Positions 46,153-60,518 of a stretch of DNA of 64,000 nucleotides are shown here, one piece after another (position 1 is the first letter of the stretch; each line of letters starts with the position of its first letter). The notes under the pieces were generated by a model. That model was not told where the DNA came from. It did no database searches and saw only the letters and a program-made list of their open reading frames with translations. Source of the DNA: Adiantum capillus-veneris (Eukaryota; Streptophyta; Polypodiopsida; Polypodiales; Pteridaceae); contig CM043962.1 in NCBI GenBank assembly GCA_014529385.2, positions 91,566,680 to 91,630,679 on the forward strand. The letters run 5' to 3'. Made by a program: the position numbers and the translations under genes.

Positions 46153-47107
46153 TGTTGGGAGGCGTTGTAGCACGACCTAATCGCAACCCACACAAAATTA
46201 TAAAATCCGTGGATCGGCAACCCGGCTAGGGTATGGAAGCACGAGCATCGGATGAATAGGAATAGACGATTTTAGAGATCACCTCTCCAATGCAAGTAGA
46301 GATTAGCCATGGCAAGACTAACTCTAAACTTACTCTAATCACTAATCAATCAATCTCCTACACACATCAAGTCCATCGAAGTCCGACTTACCATAGACTA
46401 GAAACCCCAAGCACACTAATGATAAGCACATACTAATTACCACATGTCAATCACGGCACTTCATCAATAGCTACACACACGAGGAGAATGGTGCTAGAGC
46501 TTCATAAAACCTATCTACACACAAGCAAACAATAGGGCACACACACTAATTACAAGATTAAGACCATACTTAATCAACCTAATTAGTGATGCTAAATATC
46601 ACAAATCGAATGCTTATGGAAGAATAGGAGTGGTTAATAGCAAGAAGTCCATACATCTCTCAAGTCTAGAATAATGAAAGTGTAATACTACTTCATGACA
46701 AAATGAAATGCAGAGAAGAAGAGACTAATTAGAAAATAAGGATTATATTAATCAAGAAGAGATTACTCTAATTACAATGGTTAGCACTAGCCTCTCAAGC
46801 ATAAACATTAAGCTCAAGGCTAAGCCATAGAGTGAACACTCTAGAGAGAGGGAGCTCTCAAAATTGGATCTTCAAGAGTGGATACTCGAGAATGAAGCCT
46901 CCTTGCCTAAAGGCTTCCTTTTAAGGGCTTTCACCACAATCCCTTCTACTATGGGTTTAAGCTTGAGCCCTCAAACTACCATATACAACTTTGGAACTCC
47001 AAGTGAGCCCAAGACTTATACAAAGTGAGTGGGAAATATTGTGACATCCATAGCATATCCCCCGCTTGATGCATATTCGATGTAGCCTGTGTTAGCCACT
47101 GCTAACA
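46153..47107 (-). repeat. LARD-like element 5' LTR
   Basis: Right repeat, 955 bp, TG...CA ends, followed by the CAAAG duplication at 47108-47112. Confidence 0.93.
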
Positions 47108-47112
47108 CAAAG

Positions 47113-49202
<2,090 letters not shown>

Positions 49203-49266
<64 letters not shown>
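49203..49266. repeat. (AG)n tract at the 5' end of element Z
   Basis: 64 bp of AG, that is (CT)n on Z's coding strand, touching its 5' end (CTAAGCCGTCGAAACC). Confidence 0.95.
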
Positions 49267-49268
<2 letters not shown>

Positions 49269-49579
49269 TCTCTGTGATGTCTTAGAGAACACTTAAAATC
49301 TTAAGGCTTGCCAAAAAAATTTCTTCACCAAAGAAAATAAGGACACCTTTAAACTCTTCCGAATTTGATGTTAAAAATTGAAGCATTTTTTGAGAAATTA
49401 CACTAAAACTGGTTAAATTTTTCCAATTTTCTTCAAGGGAAGTTTGATAACTACTTGAGATTTTGTAAATTTAGTCGGTTCAAAATACACTAAAACCCAT
49501 TAAGGCATGTATCAACGATACACAAGGGAAAAAGTTCTTGTGAATGCTTATAAGCAGAATAAACACTTGTATAAATGTC

Positions 49580-50603
49580 ATGAAAATTTGCATTAACAGT
49601 ATTTATAGCAAGCACAATGTTAGAAAGACACAAAGAGTAGGACGAGAATGACCATACACGATGTCAAATGGAGATTTACATGTAGTAGAGTGAGTGGTAT
49701 TGTTATAAGCAAACTGTAAAATATGCAAGTCATCATCCATTTCTTCTTTGGTTAACAAGAAACATAATGATGGTGTGATTAGTGACTTTTTTTACCATTA
49801 GACTCACAATGGAATGCAAAAGTAAAATCAAGAGTAATACCAAGATTTTCAAAGAGTGCAGTCCAAAAAAAGCACTAAAAATTAGGAATTTCTATCAGAT
49901 ATTATTCCTTTTGGCAAGCCATGATGAGGAAAGGTAACTTTAAGAAAGAGAAGTCTAGCTTGATGTTATGTAAGAGTTTTCTTGCATGGAATGAAGTATA
50001 CTTATTTTAAACAATGACTAATGACAATCCATATCATATCATGCTTGTGAATGTGAGTAGAAAACTAGTAACAAAATCCATAGAAATGTGTTCCCAAGGT
50101 CTTTCAAGAATTAGTAGAGGGTGTAAAGACCCAATTTCTTATATGTTGTCACTTTAATCTTTTGGAAAATCAAATAAGATAAAACATATTGTTAAACATC
50201 ACTTTTAATAGCAATATAAATCATGACATATATTCTGCAAAGTAGTGGCAAATCCTATTTGTTCAGCATAGGGCAATTTGTGCAAATTTTCAAAGACTAA
50301 AAAACAAAATGGTTTGGTTACACACAATTTGTATTTGAAATAAAGGAATTGTTCTTGAATAATATGTTCCAAGAATGTGTGCATAGAAATGCCAAGCATA
50401 TGCAACCATGTGGTTTTGAAATCCTCACCTTGTGCATAAGTATCATGCCTAAAATTAAATGAAGTGTCTGTAATGGTTGATAGATAATTAAGAGAGGGTC
50501 TTCGACTCAAAGCATCAGCTACAATTTTATTTAAACCAAGTTGGCAGTGAATGTTGGGTTGAAAGCTTTGAATAAAGGCCTCTCACTTAATGTTCCTATC
50601 ATC
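49580..50603 (-). pseudogene. Ty3/gypsy RNase H-integrase remnant
   Basis: On the minus strand: FQPNIHCQLGLNKIVADALS followed by RRPSLNYLSTI (end of RNase H, typical of gypsy pol) at about 50580-50480. Then, in other frames, RPWEHISMDFVTSF, TSFHARKL, FLKVTFPHHGLPKGIISDRN (integrase core, Asp present), EEMDDDLHILQFAYNNTTHS and SPFDIVYGHSRPTL. Many stops and deletions. It is cut at 50603 by a copia LTR. Confidence 0.85.
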
Positions 50604-51431
50604 TGTTACCATATACATGTGGTAGTGATGTGTGTGAACACACTTAGGGCCGTGGGGGCACTTTTTCCCTCACTAGGAGGTTTTTCCCCCTGTGTATTGT
50701 ATATATGCCCATCACTCTAGGGCTATCTTATCTTTGCATTGCACACTAAGTTATATACTCTCTATTGTGTGCCTTGAGCTTCCTTCATCTTCTCCAAGTT
50801 GTGTGTGTTTTCTTGTAACCCTAATTCCAACAATTGGTATCACAGTAGGTTGCGTCCTCCCAGGCTTAGTCGCCAACAGCTTAGTACATGCCTACTCACT
50901 TTCTCCAATTTTTGTGAGAGCTGGCGAGCATCAACAGGTCGATAAATATTTTGGGTAAGCTCGTAGAAATTACTCGGCTCAGATTTTTGATTCGGGCTCA
51001 TTTCGGCCTTCGTTTGCACTGCGCAGATAGTAGTCTGCAAGCAATTTTATCATTTTGTGTAGAATTTTTGTCAGTGCCGTTTTCTACATAACAAGTCCTT
51101 ACAATCTTCTACGGTTTTTGCTATATAGCACGTATTATTCCCGCTTTGTTTCTCCTATTTCGAGCAATCTTCACATCAGATGCAACATTTACCATGGCTG
51201 GCAACAACACAAATGTGTTCAAGATGTTTGCTGTTGAAAATAGATTGGATGGGGACAATTACCCTATGTGGGCTTATATGATGCAACATGTCCTTGTGTC
51301 AAAGGGTGTCTAGAATATTGTGCAAGGCATTGATGTACGTCATGGTTCCGAGGATGTAGGCGATGTTGAGGATGTTGCAAAACAAATTGATGTTTGTATT
51401 TGCAACCATCCAAAGTTGATCCGGTAGCTGT
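50604..51431 (+). mobile_element. Copia 5' LTR, leader and start of gag (truncated copy)
   Basis: The LTR 50604-50832 (TGTTACCATA...TCCAACA) is followed by a primer site TTGGTATCACAG (complement of initiator tRNA-Met 3' end) at about 50835, a 350-bp leader, and gag from ATG 51194: MAGNNTNVFKMFAVENRLDG, DNYPMWAYMMQHVLVSKGV, stop (TAG where Trp is expected), NIVQGIDVRHGSEDV. It ends at about 51431 and the rest is lost. Same family as 53363-58538. Confidence 0.9.
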
Positions 51432-53362
51432 TGCGTACATGGACCTTTGCTCATAGGATCCGCCACCAAATCGTCATTATTGGCAAGAAGGGAGCTCTGA
51501 ATCAATAACTGCTATGCATTCAAATCCACACCACTGGCATTCCCTGCTTTGTATATGCATCTGTTGAAGAGCAACATTGCACTATACTGTTGTTGCTAAT
51601 CTCAACTGCGATCGCATTGGCTTCCGCCTGCACGCGGTTCAGAAAGAGAATCTTTTACAGCTCGCAATATTGGCCATATTCTGTAAAAATTTTGCTATCC
51701 CATTCAGATGTTGAATGGCCAATAGTGAACTATTGTTGGAGGCTAATAGGTGCTGACATATTGGTATGCATGTCTCCAAAAATGCCATTACTCTGCAGTC
51801 CTTGTTCTTTGGCTTCTCCAACATCAAAGCTCGTTGTGTGGAAAAAAAAATAGCTTCCACTTTTGCTCTTTGACTATTCTTTTGATCCTGGTCGGCAACG
51901 TAGGCACCTCCATGATTGACTACTTGACTTTAGCTGCATCTCCTTGGAGCTACACATTAACCAACTCCTATGGACACCATATTCTGCGCTGAATTGGTCA
52001 TGAGAGATGTTTCTGTTTGTCTGCAGATCGTTATGAAATGCTTGCCTCATCAAATTTTAAGATAGGCTATAAACAAAGCTGGATGAGAAGTGTGACTAAA
52101 GTCAACAACTCATCAGACCATGACTTGCACTAGTGGCAATATTCCCCAATGCCGTTCCCTCGACATTGAGCTGTCTGCCACTAATGCCCTCACACTCTCT
52201 GCTAAAAGTGCAAGCAGCTAGCACTGAAGCCGCTGGCTTAATTACTTGAGGATAACCATCATAAGCTTCGGTGTGATTGATCCTGCTAAGCTTTTCTGCC
52301 CTCATGTCCACTTCGACGTTTATTCTTTCCATTTATTTGGCCTCTTCCGTCTGCATCCCCAACACCCTGATAGCATCAGCAGAAAAATGTGTTGAACGGA
52401 CTTGCGAAGGCAATGAGTTTTGGTGGTTCGACTCCATATTAGGCCAACTGATCATCGATTGAAATCTGATTATCTTCTGTTGTAATGCCATTGGTTGATC
52501 GCACAAAATATCTGATCTTTGAAAATGCTTGATGATCTACGAAATATAATCAGGGTTTGAAAGGTCTCTGGTACTCCTTTCCGGTTCTACCCGGCTTACT
52601 GCTGCATAGGCAAACTACACGCAAAAGAATTGGTGTGAATCTTGAGAATTAGGCATGGGGACCTGCTACATATCATTTCCATGAACATTGAAGGATGGCC
52701 AAGGGCACAGGGTTGTTGAATCTACATGAGATTATATGCTTGGAGCGGCATAATGCTGTCCGTAACTAGTTGCACCTACAGAAACGAGCTGAGTAAGGTA
52801 GTTGAAGTTGGACATACTATTCAGATAGCCACTGGGTCTTGTTCCACACAAAGCTGCTATGATCGCTACGTGAGGAATGCACAAGTAGGCTTATAATTAG
52901 GTATTGAGGCTTCACTACAAAAGAAGGCCGATTGGAATATGCCGATGGGGAAAAACCTGCTGACAAAGCTCTGAGTTGCTTTGTGGAGAACCTGCGAACT
53001 GCTTGTGGAGAAGATCGAACCGCTTCTGTACAAGAGCAATTGAGCAACGTAGAGTGGTTTTTTTATTTTATTCACTTGGTAGCTTTTTGGCAGAGTTTTT
53101 TTTAGAGGCTTTCATGGCAGTGATGTTTTTTTTTATAAATTTGAATCTTGGTGGCCTTCGTTGTTCAGATACTGCAAAAAGAGCCTTGGGAGAGCTAGCA
53201 TAAAGATTCCAAAAAATCATGGGATGATGCTTTACATTGAAAGAAGCTTCTTGTTTTTACTTTTGGTCACAAAAGCTATTTTTTGAAATCCTCTTGATTA
53301 GACCCAAAACTACCAAAAAGAAGAAACTATAATTTAAAGAGCACAAAAATTGTAAATCACAT
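51432..53362. other. No confidently recognised gene
   Basis: A minus-strand piece at about 51440-51500 reads NNDDLVADPMSKGPC, which faintly recalls the end of copia RNase H, but the rest of the region does not confirm it. The bases CACAT at 53358-53362 are the left target duplication of the next element. Confidence 0.4.
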
Positions 53363-53590
53363 TGTTGGAATTAGGGTTGCAAGGAAACACACACAGCTTG
53401 GAGAAGATGAAGAAGCTCAAGGCACACAACAAAGAGTAGTATTACTTAGTATGCAATAAAAAGATAATTTAGCCCTAGAGTGATGGACGTATACACAATG
53501 CATGGGGGGAAAAACCTCCTAGTGAGGGAAAAGTACCCTTGTAGTCCTAAGTGTGTTCACACACATCACTACCACATATTTATGGTAACA
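53363..53590 (-). repeat. Copia 3' LTR
   Basis: TG...CA ends in both directions (TGTTACC...CCAACA read on the minus strand). Confidence 0.93.
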
Positions 53591-53760
53591 AATGCCCCCT
53601 GGGAGTGATGTGGTGAACAAGAGCGAGCACATAATGTATAGGAAAGTACCAGGCCCTGAGTGCATGATTAATCCACAAAGGGGAGTAAGCCCAAAGCTTT
53701 GTAGAAAGCTTCAAACTTCTCACGAGGATATGTCGTTGTGAACAGATCTGCAAGGTTGTC

Positions 53761-56512
53761 CTATGTTGGCACATAAGCCAAGCTATTATCTCCTACTGAG
53801 AAACTCTCCCTGACATAGTGGTAATGCACCTCAATGTGCTTTGTGCAAGCATGAAAAAATCGGTTCCTTGCAATTTCCAATGCACTCTGACTGTCAGTGT
53901 AGATGATGTTTGTAGTGTTCTGTCCAACACCCAAATCAACCATAAGGCATCTGAGCCATACACACTTAACCATAGCTGTGAAGACTGCCTTGTACTCAGC
54001 CTCACAATTGGAAGTGGCCACATTAGGTTTCTTCTTGCTCAACCATGATATGCATGAAATGTCGAGCATGAAACAAAAACCACTTGTGGACACTCGTGTC
54101 TCAAAACAACCAGCCCAATTAGAGTTCAAAAAAGCATGTAAATCTGGCGGCAATGATCCCCCCTTGGGATAAAACAAGCCAAGATGCAAAGTGCCACGCA
54201 AGTAGCGAAAAATCCTCTAGACATCATGCGAATGCTTAGACCCTGGGCTATGCATAAATTTTTTGACGTGTGAAACTGCAAACTGAATATAAGGCCTCAT
54301 GTTGCATACATAGATAAGGCATCCTTGGTAAAGAGTGACATCAACAAAATCACCAGCATCATGAAGACTCAATTTCAAACTTGTTTCCATGGGAATGGCA
54401 ATAGGTTTGCAATCCTCAAGTCCAAACTTAATAGCAATGTCTCTATGTAGCTTTTTTGCCACAAGGAAATACCACCATCACACTGCTTAAACTGTATCCC
54501 AAGTAATGATGCAACAACCCTAAATCTTTCATCTTGAAAGTAGCATTCAAATCAGCCTTAAATTCAGCAATATGTGCCTCATTCGGACCGGCGATCAATA
54601 AATCATCCACATGTAGAACAACAATGAGAAGTACATCACCTTCACACTTTACATTCAAAGTGCTTTTTGTTGTACTGTTATGAAAGCCTCGTTTAACCAA
54701 ATGAGTGACATCTTTCTCATACCAAGCACGAGGAGATTGCTTCAACCCATACAAAGCTTTCTTAAATTTGCATGCTTTATCTTCCTACCCTTTAATGAAA
54801 AATTTACGAGGCTACATTACATAAACTTCCTCAAATATTTCACCATTCAAGAAAGCAGTAACAATATCTAATTGATGTACATCACATCCAAAATGATCTA
54901 GTAATGCACATAGAAAATGCATAGTAGTCATACGACAAGTGGAAGCAAAAGTCTCTTCATAATCTATGCCTTTCTACTATGCATAACCTTTTGCAACAGG
55001 TTGAGGCTTATAGCGATCAATCTCACCATCCGGGTTACGTTTCAACTTGTAAGCCCACTTTGTAGCAATGGCCTTTTTTCCAAGAGGCAAATCACGTAAA
55101 GTCCATGATGTGTCATTTTCTATAAGTGCATCATATTCTGATTGCATGGTAGCCATCCAATTTTTAAAAATCGTGTGCTTCATCAAAAAACAAAGGTTCC
55201 TCTATATCACATAAGCTAGAAACATCCAAAGCATAACAATCCGATGAATAAGATGCATAAGTTACTATTTTGGCATACCTCTAGCGTGCTCATTCTCAGC
55301 CCTTTCCACATCAAGTACATCATGTACATCTGCATAAAAAATAGGCTGCTCCGTAGCATTTTTTGAAACCCCATAGGCTGTACATTTGCCTCATTGGAAT
55401 TTACATTCAAGTTTTCACCAGTAAAAAGAGACAATAAACTGTCATAAATGTCTTGTGAGCTTACATTACTGTCTCTAGTACATGGCAACAAGGGCTGAAC
55501 AAAATCTTCTACAAACACAACATCTAGTAAAACCAAGATACACTTTTTTTGTGAATGGTACAACCTGTAACCTTTGCTTTCAGTACTATAACCAACAAAA
55601 ATGCATTTAACAGCCTTATCATCCAATTTTTTGTGTTGTTGTGGCACCAAAGCATAAGATAAACAACCAAATACGTGCATGTGATCAATAGGAGGCTCTG
55701 TAACCTTTGCTTTCAGTACTATAACCAACAAAAATGCATTTAACAGCCTTATCATCCAATTTTTTGCACTATGTTTGTGGCACCAAAGCATAAGATAAAC
55801 AACCAAAAATGTGCATGTGATCAATAGGAGGCTCTCTATCATGCCATGATTCATATAAAGTCATAGATTGCAAAGCTTTCATAGGACACATGTTGCATAC
55901 ATAAGTAGCACACATGATGGCCTCAAGCCAAAACAAATGTGATAAAGCTTGACACTTGACCATACATCATGCCATCTCTGTAAGCGACCCATTTTACATT
56001 GTTTTGATGCGGTGTATATGGCACTGTACGTTGATTTTTATCCCACGACTAAATGCATTAAACTCATGAGACATGTACTCCCCCCCTCGATCTGAACGGA
56101 GGGTGCCCATACTACATTTTGACACATTTTCAACCATAGCCAAAAATTGCTTGAAGCACATAAACACTTTGGACTTAGCTCTAAGCAGATACACCCATGT
56201 ATGCCTGGAGTAATTATCAATGAAAGTCATGAAGTACAAGTAATTGCCTAAGGACGGAGTTTGCATAAGTCCACAAACATCACTATGCACAAGTTGCAAC
56301 CTGCATGTAGTCCTTACTGAACCATACGTTGGAAACTTTGAACACTGCATCTTACCCAAAATATATCCTTCACAAACATGCTTCACAGATGCTTCAAGAA
56401 GTGGCAAAGAAGCAACCAAATTAAATATCTGCAAATACAGCAAGCTGGCAAAATTTAGATGCCCAAAATGTGCATGCCAAAGTTTTGCATCTAAAATAAC
56501 CTTTAAATCCAC
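53761..56512 (-). pseudogene. Copia pol: integrase, reverse transcriptase and RNase H, broken
   Basis: Integrase (from 56512): LWHAHFGHLNF, VHSDVCGLMQTPSLGNYLYF, TFIDNYSRHTWVYLL, LRSDRGGEYMS. The glutamate region beyond is frameshifted near 55990. A 133-bp segment is duplicated (55565-55697 and 55698-55830). RT: TSWTLRDLPLGKKAIATKWA (about 55100), YGLKQSPRAWY, then VVLHVDDLLIAGPNEAH, where the usual Tyr before VDD is His. RNase H: SWLSKKKPN, NCEAEYKAVF, YTDSQSALEIARN, HYHYVRESFSVG, ending at 53761. Confidence 0.9.
55565..55830 (-). repeat. 133-bp tandem duplication in the copia integrase-RT linker
   Basis: CTGTAACCTTTGCTTTCAG starts at 55565 and again at 55698. The units carry the same integrase C-terminal coding block (HVFGCLSYALVPQ) and differ by a few bases. 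Confidence 0.9.
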
Positions 56513-56530
56513 AATTGCATTTGCAAAATT

Positions 56531-57956
56531 CTACCCACACTTTTCATACAAAGTGATCTTATACATCCTGCAACATAAAATTTCAGATGCAACAATTTCA
56601 TCACCAAAACTGAGATCATGAACCATATATCTGTCATCCACAAATTTCACAACAAGACCAAGTCTAGCAAGTGCAGATACAGACAAAAGATTCTTCTTGA
56701 TCCCAAGTACATAAAGTGCATCAACAAGTGTAAAAGAATTTCCATTCATAATAGTAAGCACAATCTTTCCTACTCCCTTGACCAGATATGAGGTATTATC
56801 ACAAGTGATTGTATTCCCATGAGGTACATGCTCGAGAGAGGTAAACAAGTCGCGATGAGAGGTAATGTGCTTTGTAGCACCATTGTTAAAGTACCACACA
56901 TGAGAATGTCCATCAACTGAGATACATGCATCATGGATAGAAGGATCATAAGTGGACTCTGCACTAAATGCCCACTCTGCATCTACATCAGCATCACAAT
57001 CTCCTTTCACAAAAGACTCTACAATAGCTGCATTTGCAGTGGAATCAACCTCTTTTTTCTTGGCCTCCTTTGCCTTTAATTTAGGACATTGCTTAAGCAA
57101 GTGATTATTAGACTTGCAATAATGGCAACGCATCTTCTTTTTACCATTTTCATCAGAATTCTCAGGCAAAATGTTGTCAGCAAAAGCATTAGGAAGAACC
57201 ATGAGAAGTGGCTACATTGTTGTAACTTGTTACCACTTTTTCACTGAGCAGCAATAAAAGCCTTCTCAATTGCACGTTGTTTAGCCCTGTTTTTTCTTGA
57301 AAGCGACTCTTGCAAAATAACAATGTGCATAATACATCAAACTTGACAACATCAGGATTTCCTTGGGTCATAAGTCTCTAGGTACTAGAAAAAGTTTGGT
57401 AAGAATCTAGTAAAGCATCAAGAACATTCTACACAAGGGAACTATCAGAAATGACTTCACCTAAAGAAATGAGTTGCTCGTTTATATCCTTCATACTAGC
57501 AAGGAAAGTGTTCATGTCATCTTCCTCATGCATAATCTCAATTATGGCTCTTTATGCAACAATGCAATTTGAGCCTCATTGTGACTTGCATAAAGACCAG
57601 CCAGAACATCCCAAGCCTGTTTGCTGATTTAGTCGAGCAAAGGTGAAGAGTAATAGTGCGCTTCATAGATAATGCAATTAATGCATGAACCTATGCATCT
57701 CTAACATCCCAACAAGCCTGCTCAGGTGTAGGAAAAACAGCTCTAGTAGCAATAATCTTGCCACCAAAAACTGCAACATCCTCAACATCGCCTGTATCCA
57801 CAGAACCTAGACGTACATCAATGCTGTGCACAACATTTCAAATGCCCTTTGAACAAGAACATGTTGCATCATGTAAGCCCACATTGGGTAATTGTCCCCA
57901 TCCAATTTATTCTCAGTAGCAAACATCTTGAATACATATGTGTTGTTGTCAGCCAT
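56531..57956 (-). pseudogene. Copia gag and protease, broken
   Basis: Gag starts at ATG 57956 (MADNNTYVFKMFATENKLDG) and soon breaks into frames. A clean stretch 56531-57202 has the CCHC knuckle CHYCKSNNHLLKQC and then the protease region HVWYFNNGATKHITSHRDLF. The protease active-site triplet, normally D-S/T-G, reads NNG, so the catalytic Asp is lost. DALYVLGIKKNLLSV marks the start of the pre-integrase. Confidence 0.88.
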
Positions 57957-58309
57957 GGTGAGTGCCTACACCTTATGTGAAAACTTCCCAAAAAGAGGAG
58001 AAACTAAGCAAGACCAGCATGTGCTATGTAGCACAACACGTAGAAGACTGTAAGGACCTCTTATGCAAAAAACAACACTGACAAAAATTCTGCACAAAAG
58101 GACAAAATTGCATGCGTAGTATTGCTTGTAGTGGAAACGGAGGCCAAAATGAGCCCGAATGGAAATTCTGAGGAGACCGAGCTCTACGATTGCACCCAAA
58201 GTATTTGTAAACTTGTTGACGCTCACCCAAGCTCATTGAAATCTAAGAAAGTGAGTAGGCATGTGTTGGCGACTAAGCCTGGGAGGACACAACGTGCTTT
58301 GATACCAAT

Positions 58310-58538
58310 TATTGGAATTAGGGTTGCAGCGAAACACACACAACATGGAGAAGATGAAGAAGCTCAAGGAACACACTAGAGGCTAGTATTACTTAGTGTG
58401 CAGTGGAAAGATAAGTTAGCCCTAGAGTGATGGGTGTATATATAATGCATGGGGGGAGAAACCTCCTAGTGAGGGAAAAAATGTCCCAACGGTCTTGAGT
58501 GTGTTTACACACATCACTATCACATATGTATGGTAACA
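58310..58538 (-). repeat. Copia 5' LTR
   Basis: Aligns with the 3' LTR along its length with scattered differences. Its inner end is altered (TATTGG where TGTTGG is expected). Confidence 0.92.
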
Positions 58539-58543
58539 CACAT

Positions 58544-60226
58544 GACAAGAAAATATAATTATTATGAGAATACACATTTATGTTCCACAGTACCAGATTC
58601 TGCATACTATGCTAGTTCCACTTGAAAGCCCTCTTTTAGTCATGAAATGTCTGGTTTTGGTTATAATTGAGTCGTTTAAATTGCATAGATGTATAGTATG
58701 GATCCTCAAGCTAAAAATACTACAATTATGGTTTGAGATGTAAGAAAATCATGCCCTTTCTCCATGAGGTTTCTCCTCTTGTTGTTGTAAAGGCTTGTAG
58801 AGGGTGCATGTGTGCTATTTGCAGAGCTTGTGACCTTCTTTATCAGTTCCTCCCATATCAATGGCCCTCGTAAGCTTATAATATGCAAGGGGATTGCTTT
58901 ATGTATGTAGCTACTCACATGACGCAACTCGACGTATTAGGGAAGGAAGAAGGACTCATAAGTATACATGTTGTAGTTTTCCATCTCTACCACCATAGCT
59001 TTTTGTGTGGCTATCTATTATACTCATATAAATGAAGATATCTCTTCCATAACATTTTTTTATGCGTATGCAAAACTATGCACTTCTTTGTTCTCTTTTA
59101 TGCTCATAGAGTATGATGGAGAGCGCCTTCTACAAGTGTTTTTTCAAGAACTAATCCACGCAATTGGTATGCATTTTTATCTTCATTCTTTTGATATAAT
59201 TTTATCGTTTGATTTTGATTAAAGTTAGATACTAAATTTACTTCTTTTTTTAATTTTAATCATGTTCAAATTTGAATTTTTTCTTCTATAGAATTGTTGA
59301 TGTTTGATAAACCTTTAATAAATCCTAATCAGTAAACTCTAATATACTATCTATTTTCTAAAAACATGCATAATTTTTTAAGATTCTTTTGTTGTCTAGT
59401 ATCAATGCATGATTTTACATTAATTTTGAAAGTATTCAAAATTGTGCAAATATATATATTTTAGGTATATTGAGACGAGACTAGATTGATTGATTGTTTG
59501 AATTTTTGTTTTGAATGAGATGTTATTAGATTGTTATGAATCTTGTAGGAGGTTGGAACTAGAAATGTTAATTTTTTGGATTCAAAATTTAAGTTAATAG
59601 TTTAGAACCACAAACTCATGTTGTATGCTCTTTTTTTGCTCCTTCGATCCACAGCATGTGGAATTCTCTTGCGTTTGCAGCAAGATTCAATTTCTCGGAT
59701 TCAAAATTTGATTTTATACTTTAGAACCACGAACTCATGTTGTATGCTCTTTTTCAGCTCCTTTGATCCCATGCACGAACCGCATGTGCAATTCTCTTGC
59801 GTTTGTAGCAAGATTCAATTTTGAGCATTCAAGGACCATTACTAGCATGCTAAACTTCATTATCTTACATTAAAAAACTCATGTTGCTCCTTGCATGTTT
59901 ATTTTCTTTTGCTTCTCAAATTGCATGCATTGCTAGTTAAGGATTATCCAATTATATGTCTCCAAAAGCATATTTCAAACTTTATTATGAATTGCAATTA
60001 AGATGGATTACAAAAGATATGGTAATTATGGATTAAGTATTTTGTTATGTTTATAGTTATTTCTATTTATATTTTCTTGTATTAATTTATGCTTTCTATG
60101 CTTTGGAAATGCTCCAACTATTTATTGTGGTTATGTTGGGAGCAGATTACAACCATGTTCAAAGATTATGGTTTACCATAGTGTTAATATTTTTCAACTT
60201 ATGATTTGCAAGCTTTGATTAAAGGT
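58544..60226. other. No recognisable gene; AT-rich
   Basis: Only short frames. It holds the 119-bp tandem repeat listed next. Confidence 0.5.
59579..59816. repeat. 119-bp tandem repeat, two units
   Basis: GGATTCAAAATTT starts at 59579 and 59698. Both units contain ACTCATGTTGTATGCTC and AATTCTCTTGCGTTTG. Confidence 0.85.
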
Positions 60227-60429
60227 TGATATGGGTATGAAGGAGTACGAGCGGAAGTGCGACGTGAGAGAGAGTGCGAGAAGAAGAGCACGACGATATG
60301 GTGAACTCGCTCTCCTGTAATGTGTAGAGCATAGTGAGTTCTTATTAGGTTTTTACAAAAGAATATGTGTACATACCTGGCGGCCCGCCCACTTACCTGG
60401 GCGACCACATTGGGCTTTATACCCCAACA
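60227..60429 (-). repeat. Probable 3' LTR of the right-hand copia element
   Basis: On the minus strand it starts TGTTGGGGTATAAAGCCC next to a purine tract (AAGTGGGAGGT, 60430-60440) and may end ATATCA at 60227. The second LTR lies outside the window, so the outer end is a guess. Confidence 0.6.
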
Positions 60430-60518
60430 ACCTCCCACTTAAAGTCCAATGTGGTACTTTAAGTGTGAGAGAAGCTACTATACAAGCTAATATACAAGAG
60501 ATGTAGAGAAGTGATGTA

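Larger units (their letters stand above)
53363..58538 (-). mobile_element. Complete Ty1/copia retrotransposon, 5.2 kb
   Basis: LTRs 53363-53590 and 58310-58538 (228-229 bp) flank a decayed gag-pol. The duplication CACAT is exact on both sides (53358-53362 and 58539-58543). The primer site GATACCAAT (complement of ATTGGTATC) lies at 58301-58309; the purine tract is at about 53591-53605. Domain order on the minus strand is gag, protease, integrase, RT, RNase H, as in Ty1/copia. The coding region has many stops and frameshifts, so it cannot move on its own. Confidence 0.94.

Noticed and set aside
51299-51505. Possible copia RNase H end (VADPMSKG) on the minus strand
   Set aside because: Only a few residues match, and the surrounding 1.9 kb shows no other copia motif.
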